This document shows, piece by piece, positions 23,402-36,136 of a stretch of DNA of 64,000 bases (the stretch's first letter is position 1; each line of letters opens with the position of its first letter). The notes under the pieces are model-generated. The model had not been told where the DNA came from. It did no database searches and was given only the letters and a program-made list of their open reading frames with translations. A program made the position numbers and the translations under genes. Origin of the DNA: Cryptomeria japonica (lineage: Eukaryota; Streptophyta; Pinopsida; Cupressales; Cupressaceae); NCBI RefSeq assembly GCF_030272615.1, contig NC_081413.1:554799136-554863135 (forward strand). Reading direction: 5' to 3'.

Positions 23402-25086
23402 GATATAAAGTCTTGAAGAAATCGGTAAAAATCAGAAACGCAGAAAATCCCTAAAAAGCATAAAACAACGAAAGCAAAATAAATAAATAAATAAATAAGT
23501 CAAAAACAAGTGGTGAAAACCTGGTGAACAGGTGTTATCTAAAAAAGTGAGTTCTTCCATCTATGAGATTGCTTTGTGCACCTATCCACTCCATCCTATC
23601 GCAGCTATTACTTCCATCTATCCTATCTCGTTCATTCCATCTTTCATCTCTATTGCTCTGAACCATTAGTAGGAAATATGCAGCTTACCAACAATTATCA
23701 ATCTTTGACGTACTTGTCGTAGTCACTGTCTTAGATTTTATCATAATCAATAAATCTGCATCTGTATCCCACCACAGTTTGGATCTTGATCAATTCATAT
23801 ATCCATAATAAAGTTTTATTTCTGCTAGGGGCAAAATTCTAATTCCTTTTGCAAAGGTGATCTTTTGAATCTTTGAAAATCCAAAACAGTCAAAAAATTT
23901 AGAAAAAAAAACAAAAATACCTAGGGTTTTGAAATAGATAATGAGCAAAGAAGCAATGAAGATCAAGGCATTCTATAACAATTGAATCGTGAAACTTAGA
24001 AAATGAAGAATCAACCAGCAAGTACTGAAAGATTATCAATGATCATTCATCAAGATGATTATATTAGTTAATGACCATGAGAACATGTGGATGACCTACA
24101 AGATTTAATGTTTATATCTTGATTTTATTACTATTCATGTACTCTATGCGACTCAAGGATGTCCATTACTAGAGAAGCTATGATGGGGCATGATTATTTT
24201 CTTTGATTGTTGTTTGTGGTTTATCTCTTATTAAGCTATGTACTTGTCTAAGGATATGATTAGAAAAAGATCAAGGAGGATGTTCCAAGTCATGCATGAA
24301 ATGAGATAATCCTTATTTGTTCAGCAAGAAATACTCAGGTCAGCTTGATTCATTATATTAAGTTGCTTGTATTAACTTGCTATATCAAAATCCATGTAAG
24401 AAATACTCAGGTCAACTTGAATCATTATGTCAAGTTGCTTGTATTTTCTTACAACATTTTAAAGCTCAATGATGAAATCAAGCACTGTTACAACATAACA
24501 TATGAAGAATGGCAGTATCATTTTTAGTTAGATCATTTTTAGATTAGCTCATTATTCATCTGTGTTATAAGCATTCATTGTCAGTTGCATTATAAGCATC
24601 TCATTTCATTCACAGATCAACGGTCACGAATAAAGATTGAGTATACTTGGACAAACAAAACTTTGCATTTTATCATTATAAGTGCATTCATTTTTTTAAA
24701 ATCCATTTTCTCATCATCCATTGCATTTAGTTACATTTTAATCATTGCATTAGTTTGCATTCAATTAAATGTATTTCATTAATCATGTAGTGTATCATCA
24801 TTATTATTTGCATTATCATTGAAGTTCATTAAGATTATTTAGTTGCATCTTTGCACTTAGATTCATAATCATTATAAGCATTACACATAAACATAAAAAA
24901 CATTTGAATAACATATTACATAATATTTCATTTGCATATAGATCATTTTCATTTACATTATCTTTCACATTTAAAAAGAAAAAGAAATCAATCATTCATT
25001 TGCATGTAGATCATTGCGCTTGCATCATTTAAGTTAATGATCATTTTCATTTTAATTTTCAAAACCAAAAGCATGTCATTTCTACC
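23402..25086 (+). other. E2 3' noncoding region, proximal part
   Basis: No coding signal. It contains a short (AAAT)n run at about 23478-23500 and, from 24540 to 25040, many degenerate CATTnnTTGCATTATCATTT words like those in E1 at 51060-51290. The word TTAAATGTATTTCATTAATCAT (in part) is shared by both elements, showing the 3' regions are homologous. Confidence 0.5.
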
Positions 25087-26600
25087 TGTTGGCATATGTG
25101 AACTGATATGATGACATGATGATATTGTATGTCGTCATTGATGTCAATATGCTGAAGTATGAACCAGTGTATTGGAGTTAGCAAATAGAAAGAGAACCAA
25201 TATATGAGAGAACCGGTATAACATTGTGAACCGATAAATGTGAAAAGGTGAAGCGGTATGTCCATTCATAGTGAACCAGTATGATGAATTAAGAACCAGT
25301 TTATGGAAATTTTGTATTAGGGTTGTACTTGGCATGACTATCGGTTGGTAGTCTCAGCCTCAGGGTTTCCAGTTGAAGTGTTCCAAGCCTATGTGATTCA
25401 ACTGATGACATTGTGTGATGAGTTAGCATTATAATGAAGACCAGATCGTGTTGCCATGACAGCCTTGTGCACGTGAAGGATCTTGCATGAAGGAGATTGA
25501 TCCTATCTACCTCAGGAATGTGTGAAGTCTCTGTAAATGGTGGAGAACGTGTGATGGGTTATCAGCCACCATGGAAGTGGTGAAGGATGAATGATGGAGA
25601 ACGTCTCGATATATGTTCAAGATGATTGTATTCAATGCAGTATGTTCAATGGTCAGGATTGAACCAATTGAATTGCTTAACCTAAATGTTTAGGGTTTAG
25701 GGTTTATGCTACCGACCTATCTGTTTCCTATAAGGTCGATGTTGTGTTTCATTTTGAGGTTGTTGGCAAATGTTGTGTGTGTGTATCCAAGTAAAGAGAT
25801 ACGTGATTCTTGCCAGACCAGAGGAATGAGGTGATTCCTATAGAGTGTGAGTGCAGAAGGAGAAGAGGAAAAAAAGTGGATCTGCATTGGCATTGAGTGC
25901 TACTACCATATCATTGTAATACCTGTTGATCTTTAACCACTTCAATAGTTGGAAAATCCCTTAATAGGGTAGCCTTAACCAGCTTGCTGTAAATCCTTTA
26001 ATAGGGTGACTCAAAATCATTGAGTTCTTGAAATCCTCTAACAAGGTAACCTTTAATAGGGTATTCTAGCCATCCCCTAACCGGGTGATCCCTAGCAGGA
26101 TCGGTTCCTAACAAAACCTATTGTAACAGTCTTTAACTAGACTAGGCTCCTAACAGAACGGACTTCAAAAGGGTTCAAAGAACAGCTTGTGGGTATTCAT
26201 CCCCACCATGGTTTTTCCCAGTTGGGTTTCCACATGAAAAATATGTGTGTCATGTGTGATGCCTTTTCATGTGATGCTTTGTTATTTTCTGTCAAGTGGT
26301 AAATCATGTTGAACAAGTAAGTTATCATATTTTTGATAGTAGAGTTCTAGTGTATGAATATGGGTGAAGTGGAAATAAGATGTTAGATTGTGTAGAAGTC
26401 TAAGTGTTGCCAGTTTAAGTTCTTCATAGTCTCACTGTGTGTTACCGGTAGTGCTCTGAGTTAGATCGAAGTTACTATTTGCCTGTTAAGTGTAGAGTCT
26501 ACAGTCTAACCAGTTTAGGGAAAGTTTTATTGTTTGTACTGATTCACCCCCCACCTCTCAGTACTCATTTTGGTACTAACTATTCATCTTTTGTTCATCA
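25087..26600 (+). repeat. Solo LTR (copia type, 1514 bp) inside E2
   Basis: Starts TGTTGGCATA, ends TTCATCA. Flanked by CTACC (25082-25086) and CCACC (26601-26605), a 5-bp duplication with one transition. It is homologous along its length to the solo LTR at 3739-5336: the same start block with GTCGTCATTGATGTCAATAT, the telobox at 25689-25702, the repeated GAACCGGTAT-type boxes at 25160-25290 and the CCCCCCACCTCTCAGTACTC end box. No internal sequence or second LTR is attached. Confidence 0.85.
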
Positions 26601-26783
26601 CCACCATCATTGCATCATCATAATGAAGAGAAAAGATCATAACATCATCCATATAATCAATGCATAAATATCATCATCATATAGAGTCCATGTATGCATA
26701 TAGATCATCTTAAAATAATAAAAGTCCAAGTATATAATGATATCGGATTAAAAGTACAAGTGCCTCATCAATACAAAGTCAAG

Positions 26784-28886
26784 TCAAGGTTGTCCTGTAC
26801 CACTACCACCTGACTCTATTTGTCTCTGTGGTTGTGAGCGAGAAGATCCTCCAGATGCCTGTCTCCCATGATCACCACTCCTCAGAGGAGGTCCCATGAC
26901 TCCAATGCTGCTAGTATCCATGCTCACGGTGGTATGATAGCTACCTACTCTCTGGCTCTCTGTGACTAAATCCTCATATAATCATCGCCAATGGGAAGTC
27001 TCCTTCCCGGTCCGAACTAGTGCTCTAACATTATCAGCTGAGAGAGTGAATAATCCAACCTGCTGAATGTGAACAAGGAGGCCTTGAGTATCCTATTGTC
27101 TCCTAATAGCTCTATCTCTCTTTGTCATGAATGTTTGTACATGTGCTCTAAGCTGATCTATCTGTGCTCTGAGACTATCCATGGTCTCATGCTCTAGCAC
27201 ATTCTGTTGAGACACATAACCCCCAATCCCCTCATCTCCACCTCCATGTCCACTTGCTGGAATATCAGTCCGAGTATCTCTCAGAACCCATCACCTAATG
27301 AGTGGAACATCATCCTCTGGGTCCTTACCCTCTCCACCATGAGCTGCAATAACTCTTGGGTCTGGCTGAATCTGACCAAAATAAATGCCTCTCCTGCAAC
27401 CCTCATCCCATCTAGTCATCCTTCCTCCTCTTATAGAGGGCAATCCTCTTCATGATCTCATCCCTACCCTACCAGTATCCCTCCTAATCCATCCAACCTC
27501 TCTCCCACCCATAGGAAGTGGTCTCCTAATCCTGCCAACGGATCCAAACAATCCTCCATGGACTCTCAATCAACCTCCTCTCCATCTGGATCTCCTATCA
27601 CCACCACCTCCATCTTCACCCTCATCTTCATTCCCTCCAGCCTCCTGAGTAGCTCTAAGCTCTCATTTCCATCTCCATCTCCTGATAATCAGATCATCAA
27701 AATCATCATCCTCATCTCTTGAGCTAGGAGGAGGATCTGCTGGATCGATAATACGATGAAACAGGTGTGCAAGTATGTACCGAGCATAATCTGCAGTAAC
27801 CTCAGGATCTAGAATATGCAATCTCATATCATGAGCCACCCTAGGAGTATCCAGAAACTCTGCACATGCTATCTCAAATGAAAAAGAAGGTCCCCAATCT
27901 CTCCTATCTTTGTATCATCATGCATATATCATGACACCAGTAGGCATAGGCTGAATGATACCAAACTATCTCAGAATGTGACTAATCAACTGTCTCTCAA
28001 TAGTGTATGGAGTCCGACCAATGAGATATCTGCTTTTCATAATAAATGGTAATGTTTGTGCATCATCCATCCATGGCTCACAATCGATATAAGGTCTTCA
28101 AATAACACTATCCAGTGAATCAAGAACCAACACCAATACTCCATCTTACCTAGCTTATGTTGAGTAAGGATGCCTGCATACAGATAAACATATGGCTACC
28201 TCTCACCACGAACTCTATGATGAATAGGTTGCGTAATAGCAATGTGCTCCTAGCACCAGATCTACAAAAGTGTATATCTTGTTGACAGGATAGCACTCTC
28301 ATCGAAAACAACCTGATGAAGATCATGATACAAATGAGTGAGCATACAAACACCCCACGCATATTGAGTCTGATGCTGCATCGTGCTCTGAATAATCTCA
28401 CCCCACCCAACAACAAAACCTCAAGATCTCCTGTCGGGATAGATGAATCCCCCAATAAAACCTACAAGAATCACAAGGAGAGTCTCGTAATACATAATCA
28501 TATCCTCCCATCAGATCTCTCCTCTTGAAATACTCTCATCACCAAATACAGCTCTACATGCCTCTATCCCTCCACGATCCTAAAAATCATACTGAACTAA
28601 CTCATCGGTCACTGGGATGTGGAAAATCCTATAGACATCCTCAAGTGTCACACTAATCTTACTCATGGGCAGATGGAAAGTGTTATGCTTGCTATGCCAT
28701 CTCTCAACTAACGTTGTCAAGAATCCCCTATTATGGGTAATATCAGGCATGTATAACAAGTGGCGTAATCTGTAGGCATCTATATGTCTCACCTCTGCCT
28801 ATGTAAGCTCTGCAACTAAGTGTCGCATTGCTGGGAATTTCTCCCAACACTGGAGAACATCAAGTTTCTCTTGTTTACCAAGAGAA
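26784..28886 (-). pseudogene. Antisense plant mobile domain (PMD) gene of E2
   Basis: Minus-strand frame upstream of the E2 3' LTR. The N-terminal part (about 28886-28560) reads CWEKFPAMRHLVAELT, then HIDAYRLRHLLYMPDI, and the PMD signature HNTFHLPMSKISVTLEDVYR (a leucine/proline-rich 'HTFHLP-G-T-TLEDV' pattern) followed by FHIPVTDEL. The middle keeps AHDMRLHILDPEVTADYAR, and the C-terminal half is Asp/Glu-, Gly- and Arg-rich (SSRDEDDDFDDLIIRRW), ending GSGTGQP before the stop at 26784-26786. It would have been about 700 residues; several stops and at least one frameshift inactivate it. PMD proteins include host silencing factors (MAIN/MAIL1) and transposon proteins. Its place between pol and the 3' LTR, antisense, matches the extra antisense ORFs known from Tat-lineage elements. 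Confidence 0.75.
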
Positions 28887-30027
28887 TTCGATCATCAATC
28901 ATCTATCTATCAAATCATAGAGATCGCTAATCTATCATATAAGCAATTGGTAAATCTTTTAAAATGAAGAAAATTAGGCTATCAAATCAATCTAAACCTA
29001 TCAATCATGGTTTTCTATCAATCACTGAGTTCAATCAAACTCAACTATGCTCTTCATAAAAAACTAAATCAGTTTCTTAGAGCTAATCTATCCAATCCAA
29101 TCCAATCAATCAATCATTTATCCTATCAATGAACATTATCAAATCGAATCAATCAATTGTTTATCCTATCCATCACAATTGTGCATCAAAATGCCTAATC
29201 TAACCATCAACGTGAATTTTAACATGAACAACATCAAACACATTCATCTAAAACAAAAACGCTAATCTTTTTAACAAAAGTGCTATTCTATTGAACACAG
29301 GCGCTGAAACACACATATGCGTGAACCTTTTTCACAAAAGCGCTAAACCTTCGAACATATGTGTGAAACAATCAAAAGCACTATCCTAAACATCAAATGC
29401 GGAAACACTAAAAGCAAAAGCGCTAACATTCATCACAAATGCGCTAACAAAATGAGCATATGCACTAAAAAAATAAGATGTGCTAACTTTCCATGCAAAA
29501 GCACTAACATATAAAACAAAAACGATAACCACAATTGCCGAAAATCGCAAAAATTCAAAATAGCCAAAAACGGGCCGAACAAACATGAAAAATTGTACGA
29601 CAAGTTGCAAAAAACTCGGGATAAGATACATACCAGATACCCATACTTAGGAGGTTGTTGATATCGTCGAACGCGCTCAAATTGATGGTTCTCCAATGGG
29701 ATCACCATTTTGCCACCTCACCCAGATAATCTCTTCACAAGCTGCCAACGATGCAAATGAAATTAAAATTAACTTTGGTTAATTTTATATTTACTATTTG
29801 GAAGGGTAATTAATGTTTTTTAATGGAGCAATTATATTTATTTTTCATAAATAAATTTATTCAAACTATCTTTTCAATTATCGTGAGATCAATCGCTTAT
29901 CCAAATTTTTCAACAAATTCACGATCAATCTCCTGAGGGGGCACATAATCAGGATTTTCAATCTCCATCAGGCACATTATCAAGACTTGATTTAATCTTT
30001 GAAACAATGTTGTCAAGAAATCATTTC
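28887..30027. other. E2 region between the PMD gene and the polypurine tract
   Basis: About 350 bp of ATCAATCAAT-rich sequence upstream (minus strand) of the PMD start, then the inverted repeat array, then AT-rich sequence to the polypurine tract. No gene. A promoter for the antisense gene would be expected here but I cannot point to a clear box. Confidence 0.45.
29240..29530 (-). repeat. Inverted GTTAGCGCTTTTGT array upstream of the antisense PMD gene
   Basis: Plus-strand units such as ACAAAAGCGCTAAAC, CAAAAGCGCTAACA and CAAATGCGCTAACA are the reverse complement of the 19430-19735 array. About 12 degenerate units, 20-25 bp apart. Read on the minus strand the array lies about 350 bp upstream of the PMD gene, in the same orientation that the left array has towards gag. 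Confidence 0.8.
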
Positions 30028-30041
30028 AAAGAGGGACAAAA
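30028..30041 (+). promoter_or_regulatory. E2 polypurine tract
   Basis: AAAGAGGGACAAAA directly before the 3' LTR; the plus-strand primer site. E1 has the similar TAAAAGAGGGGCAAAA at 52491-52506. Confidence 0.75.
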
Positions 30042-31183
30042 TGTATACACATAAAAATTGGCTATGAGCAATTAAATAAATATTTTATATTTATTTTTCT
30101 ATTGAATAATTAATTTGAAAAGATTAATTTATTTAATTCATTTTGTGTCTTTCTATTAATTAATTTAATTGAAATATTTTATTAATTAAGTCATCTATCC
30201 TATTCTTCTAATTAATTAAATATCTAAATATTTAATTATTCTTCTAATCAGCTAATTAAATATCTAATATTTAATTATTCCTCCAATCATTTGAATATCT
30301 AATATTTAATGATTATTCTTCTATCCTATAGTCTCAAATATTAAATAATTTCTTAAACTTATTTAAATCTCTTTTGCAACTCACCTTCCATCTCTACTTC
30401 ATCTTCCCTTTGCCAACTCATCAATCATGTGGCTAAAGATATTAATATTTATTAAATATTAATTCACCATTTTCTCCAACCTCCAAATTTAATGAAATAT
30501 TATGTACGTACACATATTTATTAAATTTTCTTTTAAATTCTCTCCAACATCCCTACATCTTAGGAAGGACTTGAGTCCACTTGTCCTCTCATGCCTAAAT
30601 CTTCTCAAACCATCCCTAGATTCCCTCAATCAGCAACCTAGTCAAGGTGAGATGAGTGATACTTGTCTTCTTCTTCCCCCTTTCTCTCAATCTTCACCTT
30701 TGCTCACAACCATCCAAATCTGTAGATCTGATCATGACCGTTGATCCAGGCCACATCTTCTTATCCTCTCAAAGTCTATAAATCAGGAGTTTGAGTTGAG
30801 AAAGAGTTAGTCTTCAAGTGAGTTTTCAAGCAAATCATTTGTGAAAACTTATGCATCCGTGAGTTTTAATCTTGAAGCAAATAGCATAATCATTTAGCAT
30901 TGCATATCATAGTATCAGTTAACTACCAGTTATCAGTCCATTCTTCATATGCCATCTTGGAAGTTATCAGTGCTTGTCTAAGAGCACACCATCTACAACC
31001 AGGAATAATGGAGTTAGGACACTATGAGACATAAATCATGAAGGTAATAATAGTGTTTTTATTTTATATGTATTTCATGTAGTTTCATTGGTTGAGTTTG
31101 GATTTCCTGTAGCATTTCCTTTGTATTTTGTGAAACTAACATGTTGCGGGTAGTATTCTGATGATGAAATTCAAGTTGACACA
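30042..31183 (+). repeat. E2 3' LTR
   Basis: Starts TGTATACACATAAAAATTGG and ends GTTGACACA; differs from the 5' LTR by about 4% substitutions plus small indels in the AT-rich part. TATAAA at 30777-30782. Confidence 0.9.
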
Positions 31184-32820
31184 ATGTATTTTCCTATGGC
31201 TTGGCATATGATTAGGGGGAGTGGGCTTCTTGTGATGATTGAGCTCATGTGAGTTAGGTTGCTTGGTACCTAGACCACCAAGGCACAATGGGAGTTTTCC
31301 TCTTTGTAATTCAGTGATAACATGTAATAATTGATTGGGTTTGGGTTTCACCTAATAAGATAATTCTCTTTGGTTGGGCCATATGAGATGGAAAGTCAAT
31401 CTCCCTTGTACTCACATAGGTTGAGATGGCTCCACATGTCTATTGAGGGATTGTTTTCACCCTTCTTATGTGATGGTATCTTGTATGACTATTAGGAGTA
31501 TGTATTGCTCTTTTTTGTGAGGATAGAATACATGTCTACTATGGGTGCATATTTACCTTCTTTGTGAGGCTAGCACGTAGGAGCGTGACTAGTAAGGATG
31601 GCCATATTCTCTTCTACACAAGGACAGCATGTGATGACACTCCATTCCTACATATGACCATGTCCATATGTCATGATTTTATTGTACGCCTCTGGGAGAG
31701 TCTATTGTTGATTTCAGCCTTGTGTCATCATGTGATTATTGTTATGTTGGGTTCATTATGTTCTATATTGAATCCCATGGTTGTTAGGTGTCATTCTAGG
31801 TCATGAGTGAGAGTTGGAACCCCATGTCATCTCCTAGCATGGGGGGTGGTCCCTATTTGGTTCCACATGGGTCGGAGGTTTGATGCCTTCTTTCATTGGG
31901 ATGTTCTTCTTTGGATGTTGCATGCATGGACTTGGATTTCTATTATCTCTTCATGTTGATGTAAATTGGAATGTAATCTATGTAATTATGATTGTTATCA
32001 TGTGCTATGTAACTCAAAAGGATGTAATTGTAAAGGAAGCCATGTAACCAATATTTTGGAATGTATAATGAGACTTGTAGAAGATTGATTTCGAAATGAG
32101 ATATATAGGATAAGATTATTGTAGATGGATATTTATGATGAGTGTAATTTCCAGCTAGTAGGAATTAAATGATTGCAATGATTGTGTATATCTTGTGGGT
32201 GGTAGTGAATATAATAATGATCATGTATGCCTTTATTTGAAGGATGTTAATCCTTAGTGTTAGTTACTCTTGGGATATGAAAATGAATGAGTAGTTATAT
32301 ACTTTTATGAACTCAATGATTCTCTATTATGTGTTTGAGTTATGGAGCTGATTTCTATACATTAGGGTTAATATTGTATCATGATGTTTTGCTAAGTGTG
32401 GACACAAAATATGTGCTCTTGTGACTCATAATATTTTGTAATATGATGTTGGAAGATTATGACTTTAGAATGTATTAAGATAATGTTATGCCATGTGAAC
32501 TATATTGTGGAAGTGTTCATTAGGAATAGGTTTGAGTTAGAATATTTATGTGTGAGTCTTGGTGGTATCATGTGTAAGAAGGGTTATTTATTGTTGTTAT
32601 GATTTATGCATAAGCATGTGATTATTAATCTTGATGTGATGATATGTACCTTTAATAAATGATCTAGTTTCACTTATAGAGTTATATATGTGGTTTGATT
32701 GCAAGCTAGATGAATCTTGTAAGAATCTGAATCAGAAGCATTGTTAGTGTCATAAATGATCTTAGAGATTGAAGTAGAATAAAAATTGTAATATGTGTTG
32801 CTGACTTTTCATATGGTATG

Positions 32821-33590
32821 TGTAGACACCCAAAATTGTCATGTTTAATTAAATAAATATTTTATTTATTTAATTATCTAAGCCTATTTCTTCTATTAAT
32901 TAAATAAATTTATATTTATTTAATTAATTCATTTATCCTCTTCTAGCCTTATTTCTCATTTAAATAAATACATTTATTTATTTAAATTATCCCTTTCCTA
33001 AATTAAATAAATATTTTATTTATTTAATTGTCCTATTTCTTCTATTAATTAAATAAATCTTTATTTATTTAATTAATTCATTATCTTTTTCTACACATGA
33101 CACATGTCATTCATCTCTTAATTCCTACACTACCTACCTCTTTCATTATTTTGGTATTTCTTATACCTACCCTTTAATCCTAGCCGACCTCTCTTTTTAC
33201 ACCTCTCAATCTTAACCCTCCATTTCATATTGTGTCTTCTATTTAAGGAGATGCTTTCTTCATTGTAAAACCCTAACTACTTGATCAATTGACTACACTA
33301 CAATTCTACTTGCAACCACATTCCGTTCTTTGTTGAGCTCTTGTGCATACAAAAAATCTGAGAGCAAGCATATCAAACAAGATCAATGGAGATAGGAAGA
33401 ATGGAGATCAAAACCCTAGTGGACATGTGATGGTATAATCTTTGTGATTTTGAGTTATTTGCATTGTCTTAGGTTATCTTCATATGTTATGGTGGATCTT
33501 TGTTCATTGTTAGGCTAGGGTTTAGTGGTTGAATCCATTTTGGTCTTTCAAATATTGTTGTTTATTTGCTATCCATTTTCACCATATACA
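32821..33590 (+). repeat. Solo LTR (770 bp) in the LARD 5' LTR
   Basis: Starts TGTAGACACCC, ends CATATACA, flanked by perfect GTATG duplications (32816-32820, 33591-33595). The intact site is seen in the LARD 3' LTR near 44105. AT-rich TTAATTAAATAAAT words in the first 250 bp and a TATTTAAG box near 33240 followed by AAAACCCTAAC resemble the Tat-type LTRs of E1 (which also start TGTAGAC) and E2. Confidence 0.85.
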
Positions 33591-34140
33591 GTATGTGTTA
33601 AGAGATGCTATTATGTATGGATTATATAGGTATCCTTAGGTGGCATCATGCACCTAGATTAGTTAAGCATTTATGTCATACTTTGTGTACTTGTATATGT
33701 TAGTAATCATATTGTTAAGCATTGTGAATCTTAGATTATGATCTAGTACTATCTTATGAAGGGATATGTGTTTGTATTCATAATGAATAGAATGGATATG
33801 TAATGAAGGGGGATTAGGAACATTTGAATTGGTGCTCTAAAATGAACTTAGTCTATAGAATGATACTCTTAAAAGTGGTGATGTTGAGATACCCTAGGGG
33901 AAAAGATGATGTGATGTGTTATTCCGCTTGCGTAGTTGTGTTATCATGTTCTATTCTTTTTATAATTAGAAAAAGATGTAATTTATAATGATGCATTTAG
34001 TAGATGATGTATTTGATATGAATTAGATGGATATTATAGATGTATGTGTTGTTTAGTATATGAGCTTTTTAAAAAAAATTATCTCTATTTGTAGTTAGAT
34101 TAGGTGTATTTCTCTAGGGTATTTTGGTGGGCATTACATC

Positions 34141-34152
34141 TGATAACAAAGC
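34141..34152 (+). promoter_or_regulatory. Decayed LARD primer binding site
   Basis: TGATAACAAAGC, 2 nt after the 5' LTR; it matches TGGTATCAGAGC at 9 of 12 positions, two differences being G to A. This spacing equals that of the intact copia sites here. Confidence 0.5.
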
Positions 34153-36136
34153 ACATGTTGCAAACACTTTGATCTCTGGTTAAGGTTGTTGCTCTTAGTC
34201 TTGCATGATGTATTATAATGTTCTCTTGTGCTGATTTGTTCTCAAGATTTGTGATGGAAAATTTTATCAGAATATTTGAAGATCTTGTATGTTTATGCCT
34301 TGTGTTTCCCCCTAATTCTTCCTATAAATCATAATTGTGTACAAAATGTGTATTCATTTCTAATGCATGCTTCTTAGATGAGAGTGATGTCTATGCGATT
34401 CTATGTGTTCTTACTTGCTTGTAAATTTTAATGCTTACTTGGATATTAGAAGTTGCTCCCCCTATATTAAAGATCATGCTATAGGATGAAAGAGAATTGT
34501 GTGTGTTTTGTTAACTAATGTTATGTTTGTAGGATCAACTTGTTACGTTAAGCCTCTTATGAATAGTAAGATGGAGTATTTGTTATACGCATATGAATGA
34601 TTTGTGTGAATCATGATTTGAAATCAAAGAACTTGTATGCTATGCACTTGTATAAGAAAATAGTAGTTGTTGATGCCCTTCTCTTTCATGTATTTTTCTT
34701 TGTAAATGTAAGGGGATTTAACTAGTGAAGTATGGGTGCCAAATAGAACTTTTGGGTGTCTTCATATGTGTATGATTTTGCATTTGAGAAAATATGTTTG
34801 AATAAATCATATCTTCTAGTAATGGCTTGAGATTTCTAACTGCATTTGTAATATTAGGAGACCTCATGGAAGTTGAATTTGCATATCTAAGGAAATGATG
34901 TGTATATTTGCATAGTATGACAAACATGACATGCCTAGGAATCTCGTATTGCTCATGCATAATTCTTCTTTGCATACATTGGTTGATTGGCAAGTGTTTT
35001 TCCTCCTCTTCTCTCCATTTGGATAAAAGGATCATATTTCTTAGGAGTTTATTGATAATGAGTAGAAACATTGGATACCTATTGGTGTAGTATGGTATTG
35101 CATTTATTAAAGGAAAAGATTGGATAAATAAGATTGTTTAAGATTGAGATTTATGCATTGCATCCATGATGTTGCTTAGAGGAAGAATTAATTAGATAGA
35201 ATTCATATTGCATGGAAAGTGTAGGAAGTTTGATGAATCAATGGATTAAAAGATCACATTGATACTCATATATTGGAATAAAAAAAAAATTATTGATGCA
35301 TTGCATGCATAGTATAGGAAGATTTGGCAATAATATCATTATGTCTTTATTTGGTTGGTACGATAAAAGCCTTAGTCTTAAGTAGGAGTGGTGTGGATTG
35401 TTGAAATGTTTGAGTTGATCAAATGTATAGATTAAAGACAAGATGATATCTCCTTATCCTACTCAAATTCAAAGCAAAATGTTTGTTCCATGAATTCTAG
35501 CATGATGAATTGATGGTGTGTTGTATGATGTCGTATTGTAATTCTATATGAATGTGCCTCTTGATCACTAGATATGCTTGGTTTGTGAATGATTACAATT
35601 AAGGGATAGTAGGAGATAAGACTCGAGTAAGGCAATATATGTATGTAGTTGAATTTGTGTGCATGGTATTAAATGGAAATTAAGTGGTGGTAAGAAAGGT
35701 TGTGATATCAAGTTTCATGCTTAATATAGGCAATTGATTGATTAATGTTTTGATTAATTAAAAATAGGTTTTTGAAAGGAACCTGGAACCTTGTTACAAA
35801 GCAGGAGAAAGATAAAGCATAAAAGAGGCATAAAACAACAATGCCTAATCACCCACTCATAGAACAGTTCCCAGTCAAAAGAAAAAGGGAACACAAGACA
35901 AAGGAAGCAACACTAGACAACCAAAGGAAAGCACAAAGATGGTACAAGGACAACTAAATGTTTCTCATAAGTTCTTAAGCATGAACCGCCATCTGCTTTA
36001 TATTGATAGCATACTTTTTCATTTCTTCCAGCTCTTTTTCCTTGATATCAACCTATTTTTGAGTGTTGGCCCTTGTTCTTTTTTCGTGACCCTTCTTCTC
36101 CATCTGATCCTTATCATCATCCTTGCCTTTAATCTG

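Larger units (their letters stand above)
18199..31183 (+). mobile_element. Tat-type Ty3/gypsy element 'E2' with antisense PMD gene, internally deleted
   Basis: LTRs of 1154 bp (18199-19352) and 1142 bp (30042-31183), about 96% identical by hand over the first 440 bp. Target duplication ATGTG (18194-18198) / ATGTA (31184-31188), one mismatch; the other LARD LTR shows the empty site with ATGTG near 42460. In order: PBS, GCGCTTTT repeat array, leader, gag N-terminus fused to integrase, 3' noncoding region with a solo LTR, antisense PMD gene, second repeat array in inverted orientation, polypurine tract. PR, RT and RNase H are missing, so it is non-autonomous. Confidence 0.85.
9060..34138 (+). 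repeat. 5' LTR of the LARD (about 5.07 kb once insertions are removed)
   Basis: LTR pieces are 9060-10513, 16744-18198, 31189-32820 and 33596-34138; each matches the 3' LTR (39652-44657) in order. The gaps are a LINE (10514-16733), Tat element E2 (18199-31183) and a solo LTR (32821-33590). The pieces are noncoding; short frames in them are not kept intact between the two LTRs. A very AT-rich ATTAATTAAT stretch lies at 9760-10030 (40345-40600 in the other LTR). Confidence 0.85.

Noticed and set aside
31564-31806. 80-codon frame conserved at 42848-43090
   Set aside because: It lies in both LARD LTRs. Similarity is no higher than for the surrounding noncoding LTR.
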